Shown here in pieces: positions 1 through 5,459 of a stretch of 10,802 nt of DNA (its first letter is position 1; every line of letters starts with the position of its first letter). The stretch covers positions 1 through 10,802 of the forward strand of contig CAZWZH010000032.1 in the NCBI GenBank assembly GCA_964638775.1. The letters are read 5' to 3'. Source of the stretch: Azophilus sp964638775 (GTDB lineage Bacteria > Pseudomonadota > Gammaproteobacteria > Pseudomonadales > Azotimanducaceae). The notes below the pieces were generated by a model. It was not told where the DNA came from. It was given only the letters and a program-made list of their open reading frames with translations, and ran no database searches. A program made the translations under genes and the position numbers.

Positions 1-47
1 GTGGCGGTGCGGAATGTGATGCTGTCCAGCCCAAGGTTGTTGTTCCA

Positions 48-1781
48 TTACTCCACGAGGCTCGCCGCGTCGCGCGCCGAGAAGCGTTTCCTGCGCCGGT
101 AGGGGAATACGTCGATCACCTGGCCGTCGCGAATGGCGCGCTGCAGGTCGCGCCAGTACTCCGGGTCGAACAGGTCGCCGTGCATCTTTTCGAACAGGCG
201 CTTGGTTTCCGCGCGCCCGAACAGGAAGCGGCGGAACTCTTCGGGAAACACATCGTTCGGCGCCACCGAATACCAGGGGTCGGCGGACATCTCGTCCTCC
301 ATGTTGGTGGCTTCGGGAATGGCGCGGAAGTTGACGTCGGTCAGGTAGCAGATCTCGTCGTAGTCGTAGAACACCACCCGTCCGTGGCGGGTGACGCCGA
401 AGTTCTTCAGGAGCATGTCGCCGGGGAAGATGTTGGCGGCGGCGAGTTGCTTGATGGCGTTGCCGTATTCGTCCAGCGCATCGGTTAGTGCCGCCCCTCT
501 CGCGCTGCCGACGTAAAGATTCAGCGGTGTCATGGAACGCTCCGTATACAGGTGCTCGATGCGCACCGCCTCTCCGTCTACGGCGACGGAACCGGCCGCC
601 ACGGCGCGCAGTTCGTCGAGGAGACCCGGCGCCAGCCGCTCCAGGGGCAGGGAGAAGTTCTCGAATTCCTGGGTGTCCGCCATCCGGCCCACCCGGTCAT
701 GGCTCTTCACCATGTAGTACTTGTTCCTCACGTCGTTGGCGGTGACGTATTTCTGGGGGGCGAACCGGTCCTTGATGACCTTGAACACCGTCTGGTAGGA
801 CGGCAGCGTGAAGACGGTCATCACCGTTCCCTTGATTCCGGGCGCGACCTCGAACTTGTCGTCGGAACGCTCGAGGTGGCGCAGGAAATCGCGGTAGAAC
901 TCGGTCTTGCCGTGCCGGTGCTCACCGATCGAGGCGTAGATCTCGGACCGTTTCTTGTTCGGCAGCAGGCTGTGCAGGAACTCCACGAGCCCGAAGGGGT
1001 AGGACGAGCCGACCATGAAGTAGGCCCGCGTGAAGCTGAATACGATGGACAGTTCGTCTTCGTCGCAAATCAGCGTATCGATGTATGCCTTGCGCTCCGC
1101 ATCGAGGGAAAGCGGCAGGGAGAAGGGCCGGACCCGCTCGCCAAAGCGCAGGCGGCCGACGATGTAGGCGCCCTTGTTGCGGTAGAAGAGGGAATTGACC
1201 ACATCCACCTCCAGGCTCGGCGCGCCCTGGCGGTCGAGGCCGGCTTCGGCGAGGGAAGTCAGGATGTTGGCGAGATCGCGGTCGAGGTCCTGCCAGTTCA
1301 GCTCGCCCACCTGTTCGTCGAGCATTCGACGCAACATGGCGGCCACGCCGCCCGCGGTGGCGTAGGTCGTGAAAACCGGGTCCGCCGACGGGGGCGGGGC
1401 CCGCTGGAAGGAGGAATGGACGAACAGGTCGTCGTCCACCGGAAAGTCGGGGTCGATGGCGCGCCGGTACACGGAGTTGTAGGCGGTTTCGGCGAGGTCA
1501 CCGTCCGGCCGGTGGGCGATCAGCTTGCGGTAGCGCTCTTTGGCTTCGAGCCAGAACCCGGACGGGAAAGCGGCGGTACCGGATGGTTCGCCCGCAATCC
1601 TTGCCACTGCCGCTTCGATGTGGACGTTGTAGAGATCGAGCCGCCTGGCGCTCGCGTCCTGTACGCCGCGCCAGTCCGCCGACAGAAACCGCTGTCCGGC
1701 CGCGGCGGTGACGGATTCGAACGCGCGGCGGTACGCTCTGAAGTGATCGAGAATCGCCTGGGCGGCGCGTGCCGCATCCAT
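48..1781 (-). CDS. aceK: Isocitrate dehydrogenase kinase/phosphatase AceK
   Basis: Bifunctional cytosolic enzyme that phosphorylates and dephosphorylates isocitrate dehydrogenase, setting carbon flow between the TCA cycle and the glyoxylate bypass. The 577-residue product is almost the length of E. coli AceK (578) and aligns end to end from memory. Visible landmarks are the nucleotide-binding loop APGIKGTVMTVF (313-324), the catalytic Lys334 in VFKVIK, the block HDRVGRMADTQEFENF (361-376) with Asp369 (E. coli Asp371, important for phosphatase activity), PGDMLLKNFGVTRHGRVVFYDYDE (453-476) with Asp455 and Asp473, and the C-terminal YRRRKRFS. All key residues are present, so it should be active. 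The ATG at 1779-1781 matches the family N-terminus, but no clear Shine-Dalgarno precedes it. In enterobacteria aceK ends an aceBAK operon. Here no aceA or aceB lies upstream; a small lipoprotein gene does. What follows downstream is outside the window. Confidence 0.97.
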   Translation of the reverse strand: MDAARAAQAILDHFRAYRRAFESVTAAAGQRFLSADWRGVQDASARRLDLYNVHIEAAVARIAGEPSGTAAFPSGFWLEAKERYRKLIAHRPDGDLAETAYNSVYRRAIDPDFPVDDDLFVHSSFQRAPPPSADPVFTTYATAGGVAAMLRRMLDEQVGELNWQDLDRDLANILTSLAEAGLDRQGAPSLEVDVVNSLFYRNKGAYIVGRLRFGERVRPFSLPLSLDAERKAYIDTLICDEDELSIVFSFTRAYFMVGSSYPFGLVEFLHSLLPNKKRSEIYASIGEHRHGKTEFYRDFLRHLERSDDKFEVAPGIKGTVMTVFTLPSYQTVFKVIKDRFAPQKYVTANDVRNKYYMVKSHDRVGRMADTQEFENFSLPLERLAPGLLDELRAVAAGSVAVDGEAVRIEHLYTERSMTPLNLYVGSARGAALTDALDEYGNAIKQLAAANIFPGDMLLKNFGVTRHGRVVFYDYDEICYLTDVNFRAIPEATNMEDEMSADPWYSVAPNDVFPEEFRRFLFGRAETKRLFEKMHGDLFDPEYWRDLQRAIRDGQVIDVFPYRRRKRFSARDAASLVE

Positions 1782-1957
1782 CGCTCAGGCCGGTGTCCGG
1801 TCCGGAAGTCCGGTAGCGCCTGAAAAGGGCGAACGCTGCATTTCCCTCGTGCTTCTGTCGGTGCCCGGGAACCATAGTTCAGGGTTGAGCGGGCTGGCAA
1901 CTCCGATAGCCGGGATTGGATTCGGAGTTTGGCCGCGGTCGCCGGACCGGGGTGGGC
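1782..1957. other. Intergenic region between the small lipoprotein gene and aceK
   Basis: About 176 bases between two minus-strand genes. It must hold either the aceK promoter or a read-through leader. I see no convincing -10/-35 pair. The only structure is an 8-base inverted repeat, AACTCCGA at 1899-1906 and TCGGAGTT at 1922-1929, with a 15-base loop. It lies about 30 bases past the lipoprotein stop but is not followed by a T-run on the minus strand, so it is at best a weak terminator or an unassigned hairpin. Confidence 0.4.
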
Positions 1958-2227
1958 TCAGAGATAGCTTTGCAGTACGTAGCCCTTTTCGACCATGCAG
2001 TTTCGGTACGCCTCGAATGAGGGGGACTCGGCGCGCATTTGTTTACTTTCTTCAACGCCGAATTGCTCGTGACAGGCGTCGTTGTCGATACGGTACTCGC
2101 GCTCGGTTTTGGCGTGGGTTTCCTGCCAGAAGTGGGTGGGATGGTCGATGCCGTTGCTGGCACAAGCTGCGAACAGGAGGGAAAACGGAATTAATATCAG
2201 CAGGTTATGAAAAATTTTCGGGTTCAT
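1958..2227 (-). CDS. Small putative lipoprotein of unknown function
   Basis: An 89-residue protein with a lipoprotein signal peptide: short basic start (MNPK), hydrophobic segment (about 8-19) and lipobox FAAC with the lipidated cysteine at position 22. The residue after the cysteine is Ala, not Asp, so by the enterobacterial rule it would go to the outer membrane. The mature part is about 68 residues, polar, with two cysteines (52 and 77) that could form one disulfide. The tail YRNCMVEKGYVL resembles the end of many small uncharacterised proteobacterial lipoproteins (a cysteine followed by a short Met-x-x-x-Gly-Tyr stretch). The start is well supported: AAGGAGG lies five bases before the ATG, with TATAAT just upstream. 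I do not recognise a named family and no function is assigned. Confidence 0.85.
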   Translation of the reverse strand: MNPKIFHNLLILIPFSLLFAACASNGIDHPTHFWQETHAKTEREYRIDNDACHEQFGVEESKQMRAESPSFEAYRNCMVEKGYVLQSYL

Positions 2228-2232
2228 TTCAG

Positions 2233-2239
2233 CCTCCTT
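2233..2239 (-). promoter_or_regulatory. Ribosome binding site of the small lipoprotein gene
   Basis: Read on the minus strand this is AAGGAGG, five bases before the ATG at 2225-2227. It is the strongest Shine-Dalgarno sequence in the window and fixes the start of the 89-residue lipoprotein. Confidence 0.85.
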
Positions 2240-2250
2240 TTCGCCAGAAA

Positions 2251-2297
2251 ATTATAGGCTTTTATTTCCTACGGAAGAATGTACCTATGTTTTTTTT
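2251..2297 (-). promoter_or_regulatory. Candidate sigma-70 promoter with A-tract for the small lipoprotein
   Basis: On the minus strand a perfect TATAAT lies at 2256-2251, giving a predicted start near 2244 and a leader of under 20 bases that just includes the Shine-Dalgarno. No good -35 hexamer is found at 16-18 bases. However, an eight-A tract (T-run 2290-2297 on the plus strand) falls about 47-54 bases upstream of the predicted start, where UP elements that bind the RNA polymerase alpha subunit sit. This could compensate for the weak -35. The TATAAT is seen directly; the UP-element role is inferred. Confidence 0.55.
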
Positions 2298-2505
2298 GGC
2301 GTGCAAGCAAAGATTCCGATCGTTCTCCATTCACGCCCGGGCCGATCCCGGCATCCGGTCGGCCGTCGGCCTTCTCCGCGGCCGTAGCTGCCGGACACGC
2401 AACCACCGGGGCGGCGCCCGGAAGTTTGCCGGCGTCGCGCGTGTTTTCGCGCGAATTGAACTTCGGTCGAATGCCATGGCCCGCGCTCGCGATGGGCGGG
2501 GGAGT

Positions 2506-2545
2506 CTGTCTCGGACTGGTCACAAATCTGACACGGATTTGTCAT
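2506..2545 (+). promoter_or_regulatory. Candidate PhoB-binding array (four tandem Pho-box heptamers)
   Basis: Four heptamers related to the Pho-box repeat CTGTCAT occur at exactly 11-base spacing: CTGTCTC (2506-2512), TGGTCAC (2517-2523), CTGACAC (2528-2534) and TTGTCAT (2539-2545), separated by 4-base linkers GGAC, AAAT and GGAT. The central 18 bases (2517-2534) match the classical E. coli Pho box at 14 of 18 positions, including the AAAT linker, and the last heptamer matches 6 of 7. In known PhoB promoters the array replaces the -35 and ends about 10 bases before the -10. Here TACCTT starts 10 bases after the array, and the orientation is right for the downstream genes. The spacing pattern is seen directly; PhoB binding is inferred. 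Confidence 0.65.
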
Positions 2546-2555
2546 ATGGCCCCAC

Positions 2556-2561
2556 TACCTT
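2556..2561 (+). promoter_or_regulatory. Candidate -10 element for the lipoprotein/receptor operon
   Basis: TACCTT keeps the first two and last consensus bases of TATAAT and lies 10 bases after the last Pho-like heptamer, the distance usual in PhoB-activated promoters. The predicted transcript would start near 2568, leaving a leader of about 60 bases before the ATG at 2629. On its own the hexamer is weak, so the call depends on the array. Confidence 0.4.
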
Positions 2562-2628
2562 GCGTCTTCGAAACGCGCGTCGCGTCTCGAGGATTCGTGC
2601 TTTACCCCAACAATTTCCGACGGACTTC

Positions 2629-5457
2629 ATGAACCTGCAACTGCCAAGGATGGGCGCGCTGGCGCTCGGCGCGTTTTTCCTTGTTGCCTGCGGCGGCTCG
2701 TCCGAGAACGCATCGCCGGGGTCGGTCGTGACAATCCAGGAGGTGGAGCCGGACCCGCCGCCGGATCCGGAACCCGAACCGGAACCGCCGGTCGACGATA
2801 CGGCGACGGCCAGTGTCATTCCCGAAGGCCTCCGGTCCGTCATCGCCGACTCCGGATCGACGGCATCGGCAGCGTTCGAAAACAGGCCGATCTACACCAT
2901 CGATGTTTCCGGGCTGGCCGACGGCAGGCTCGATCCCACCGGCCTGCTGCTCGGCAACGACGTCATCTTCGAGATTTCCGGCGGCGCCTTGCGCGTCACC
3001 CCCCCGGATGGCGGCGGCTGCAAACTGGACATGGCGCCGGGCGCGGTTCTGGCCGGCGGCGGCAGTGAAGACTTCCTGGTCATCGAGCGGGGCTGCAGGC
3101 TGATGGCCGACGGTTCCGACGAAGACGGCGGCCTCGACCGGCCGATCCTGTTCACCGCCCGGGCCGAGGTGGACGGCGATGCGGAAGACAACGACCGTGG
3201 TCTCTGGGGCGGCCTGGTCATAAACGGCTACGCGCCCATCAACGATTGCCCGGAAGGCGCCGCCGGCGCCACGGACGACTGCACCAAGGAAGGCGAAGCC
3301 AATTCCGGGCTGTTCGGCGGTTCCGACCCGAACGACGACTCGGGCGTGCTCAAGTACGTGAGCGTGCGCTTCGCCGGTTCCAACGTAGACCCCGAGAACC
3401 AGTTGAACGGGATTGCCTTCCAGGGGGTGGGCGATGCCACCGAGGTCGACTACGTCCAGGTGCACAACAACCTCGACGACGGCGTGGAGTTCTTCGGCGG
3501 CACCGTCAACGCCAGGCATTTGGTGCTCACCGGCAACGCCGACGATTCGCTGGACTGGACGGACGGCTGGACCGGCCGCATCCAGTATCTCTATATCGAA
3601 CAGACCGACTCGGCGGACAACGCCATCGAGGCCGACAACCGCGAAGGCGACGAAGGGGCCACCCCCCGGTCGAACCCCACCATTGCCAACATGTCGGTGC
3701 ACGGCAATCGGGACGAGAACGCCCTGCGCCTCAGGCGGGGCACGGGCCTGGCGCTGCGCAACAGTTTCATCGACGGCTCGGCCACCTGTATCCGCGTGGA
3801 CGGCTCTAGCCGCAATCTCCTCGGCACCGGCCTCACCATCGAAGGGGTCAGTTTCGCCTGCGCCGAAACGCACCAGGGCGACAGCGACGGAGCCGTGGCG
3901 GCGTATCTGGGCGGCGCCACCAACGTGTCGGCCGACGGCGATGCGGTGGACCCGGTGAGCATCGTCGACACGTTCTTCGACAACACCGACTTCATCGGCG
4001 CGTTCGGCGCCGAGGACTGGTCGGCCGGCTGGACGGTCGCCGGCTCGGTCAGCCATGCCATGCAGCCGGAGTTCGGCAGCGCGCAGGGTGCTTCCGCGTC
4101 CACCCGTGACCCGGGCGGCATGCGGTCCGGCCAACCGGACGGCACGAAGACCGGCGATGTGCCGCCCACCGGCAACGACCTCAACGAAACGGAGGGCAAG
4201 GTCGCCGGGGACGGCGGCAACAAGTACTCCGCCGCGCTGCACGCGGCAGCGGATTTCGCATGCCCCGACGGCACCACACGGCTCGACGCGGACGAGTGGG
4301 TGGGCGGCCGGCGCACCTGCCGGATGACGGGCACGGTCACGAGCGACATGACGTTGACCCGCTCCAACTACTACATTCTTGACGGCAAGGTCACCATCGG
4401 CGGCGACAACCGTGATTCGGCGGTACTCGACATCGAATCGGGCACGATGATCATCGGTGACGACGCGGAAGACTTCCTGGTCATCTCCAGGGGTTCGCGC
4501 ATCGAGGCGAACGGTACGCGGCACTCGCCGGTCACCATGACCGCAGTCGACGACGTAAACGGCGACATTGCGAACCCGGTGCGCACCCGGGGTCTCTGGG
4601 GCGGGCTGGTGATCAACGGCAACGCGCCAATCAACGACTGTCCGGAAGGCGCGCGGGCCGGCACCGCGGACTGCACCAAGGAGGGGGAAGCCAACTCCGG
4701 CCGGTTCGGCGGCGGCGACCCGAACGACTCCAGCGGCACGCTGCACTACCTGGTGGTCAAGTTCGCCGGCTCCAACGTCGACCCGGAGAACCAGTTGAAC
4801 GGCATCGCCTTCCAGGGCGTGGGCAACGGCACGGACGTGGACCATATCCAGGTCTATAACAGCCTCGACGACGGCGTGGAATTCTTCGGCGGCACCGTGA
4901 ACGCCACCCACGTGGTGCTGGTGGGCAACGCGGACGACAGCCTCGACTGGACGGACGGCTGGGTGGGCAGCATCCAGTACCTGCACATCGTGCAGCCGCA
5001 ATCCGTTACCGCCGACAACATGATCGAGGCGGACAACCGCGATGGCGACGAGAACGCAGCGCCGATCTCGGAGCCCCACATCGCCAACATGACCATGCGG
5101 GGCCATTCGGGCGAGCGGGCCATCCGGCTGCGCCGGGGCACCGGCCTGCACCTGTACAACTCCGAAGTATCCGGGTCCGCCAACTGCCTGCGGGTGCAGG
5201 GTGAATCGGCAAACCTGCCGGGCACGCGAATCCGGTTCTCCGGCGTGAGGCTGGACTGTTCGACGGTCAACGAAGGCGATGACGCGGCAGCGGTGCAATC
5301 GTTCCTTGACGGCTCCACCAACGTGATCGAAGACGGCTCGGCGCCGAACCCGGTACCGCTGCCGACGGCGCGTTTCGATAACGATGCCGGCAGTTCGATC
5401 ATCGGTTCCAACATCGCCAACTGGGGGTCCGGTTGGACGGTTGGGCTGGACAACTAG
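2629..5457 (+). CDS. Outer-membrane lipoprotein with two tandem parallel beta-helix-like domains
   Basis: The 942-residue product begins with a lipoprotein signal peptide; lipobox LVAC puts the lipidated cysteine at 21, followed by Gly-Gly-Ser. Next comes a Pro/Glu/Asp-rich linker (about 36-55, PDPEPEPEP). The rest is two homologous halves, about 60-474 and 540-942, offset by 464 residues. Each contains GLWGGLVING, NAPINDCPEG or close, EGEANSG.FGG.DPND, KFAGSNVDPENQLNGIAFQGVG, DDGVEFFGGTVN, NADDSLDWTDGW and LRRGTGL. These short Asn/Asp/Gly-rich turns are typical of right-handed parallel beta-helix (pectin-lyase-like) proteins that sit near TonB-dependent receptors in Proteobacteria and are secreted in Bacteroidetes. 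Paired cysteines recur in both halves. No catalytic residues are evident, so ligand binding is likelier than lyase activity. The ATG at 2629 has only a weak GGA site but gives a proper signal peptide; the open frame extends upstream without one. The receptor gene follows after two bases. Confidence 0.88.
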   Translation: MNLQLPRMGALALGAFFLVACGGSSENASPGSVVTIQEVEPDPPPDPEPEPEPPVDDTATASVIPEGLRSVIADSGSTASAAFENRPIYTIDVSGLADGRLDPTGLLLGNDVIFEISGGALRVTPPDGGGCKLDMAPGAVLAGGGSEDFLVIERGCRLMADGSDEDGGLDRPILFTARAEVDGDAEDNDRGLWGGLVINGYAPINDCPEGAAGATDDCTKEGEANSGLFGGSDPNDDSGVLKYVSVRFAGSNVDPENQLNGIAFQGVGDATEVDYVQVHNNLDDGVEFFGGTVNARHLVLTGNADDSLDWTDGWTGRIQYLYIEQTDSADNAIEADNREGDEGATPRSNPTIANMSVHGNRDENALRLRRGTGLALRNSFIDGSATCIRVDGSSRNLLGTGLTIEGVSFACAETHQGDSDGAVAAYLGGATNVSADGDAVDPVSIVDTFFDNTDFIGAFGAEDWSAGWTVAGSVSHAMQPEFGSAQGASASTRDPGGMRSGQPDGTKTGDVPPTGNDLNETEGKVAGDGGNKYSAALHAAADFACPDGTTRLDADEWVGGRRTCRMTGTVTSDMTLTRSNYYILDGKVTIGGDNRDSAVLDIESGTMIIGDDAEDFLVISRGSRIEANGTRHSPVTMTAVDDVNGDIANPVRTRGLWGGLVINGNAPINDCPEGARAGTADCTKEGEANSGRFGGGDPNDSSGTLHYLVVKFAGSNVDPENQLNGIAFQGVGNGTDVDHIQVYNSLDDGVEFFGGTVNATHVVLVGNADDSLDWTDGWVGSIQYLHIVQPQSVTADNMIEADNRDGDENAAPISEPHIANMTMRGHSGERAIRLRRGTGLHLYNSEVSGSANCLRVQGESANLPGTRIRFSGVRLDCSTVNEGDDAAAVQSFLDGSTNVIEDGSAPNPVPLPTARFDNDAGSSIIGSNIANWGSGWTVGLDN
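2800..4050 (+). repeat. First copy of the internal duplicated domain
   Basis: Encodes residues of roughly 58-474 of the beta-helix lipoprotein. The anchor GLWGGLVING is at residue 191 (base 3199); its counterpart in the second copy is at residue 655 (base 4591), an offset of 1392 bases or 464 residues. Boundaries are approximate because the N-terminal part of each copy is much less conserved than the core. Confidence 0.8.
4270..5454 (+). repeat. Second copy of the internal duplicated domain
   Basis: Encodes roughly residues 548-942. Core segments are nearly identical in protein to the first copy (for example SNVDPENQLNGIAFQGVG and DDGVEFFGGTVNA), while many codons differ at third positions. 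This points to an old duplication kept by selection rather than a recent copy. Both copies end in a similar tryptophan-containing strand, GWTVAG and GWTVGL. Confidence 0.8.
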
Positions 5458-5459
5458 CA

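Larger units (their letters stand above)
2228..2628. other. 401-base divergent intergenic region
   Basis: This region separates the minus-strand lipoprotein from the plus-strand beta-helix lipoprotein. The left 70 bases are AT-rich and hold the leftward promoter. The right end holds the Pho-box-like array and rightward promoter. The middle (about 2300-2500) is GC-rich. There I see only a short GC hairpin, CGCGCG at 2436-2441 and 2448-2453 with loop TGTTTT, and no convincing gene. The plus-strand open frames crossing it lack ribosome sites and have shadow-like compositions. Confidence 0.6.

Noticed and set aside
552..1823. 423-residue plus-strand open frame opposite aceK
   Set aside because: It is a shadow of aceK in GC-rich DNA. 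The protein has no recognisable motif or ribosome site, and aceK is unmistakable.
2290..2297. Eight-T run as the tail of an intrinsic terminator
   Set aside because: Only a 4-base stem precedes it on the plus strand, and no plus-strand gene ends there. It fits better as an A-tract in the leftward promoter.
1849..2628. Upstream extension of the beta-helix lipoprotein frame by 260 codons
   Set aside because: It would bury the lipoprotein signal peptide inside the protein and run through the divergent promoter region and opposite the small lipoprotein gene.
5433..5459. TTG start 27 bases upstream for the TonB receptor
   Set aside because: It overlaps the previous gene and puts polar residues before the signal peptide. 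The ATG at 5460 gives a normal basic start.
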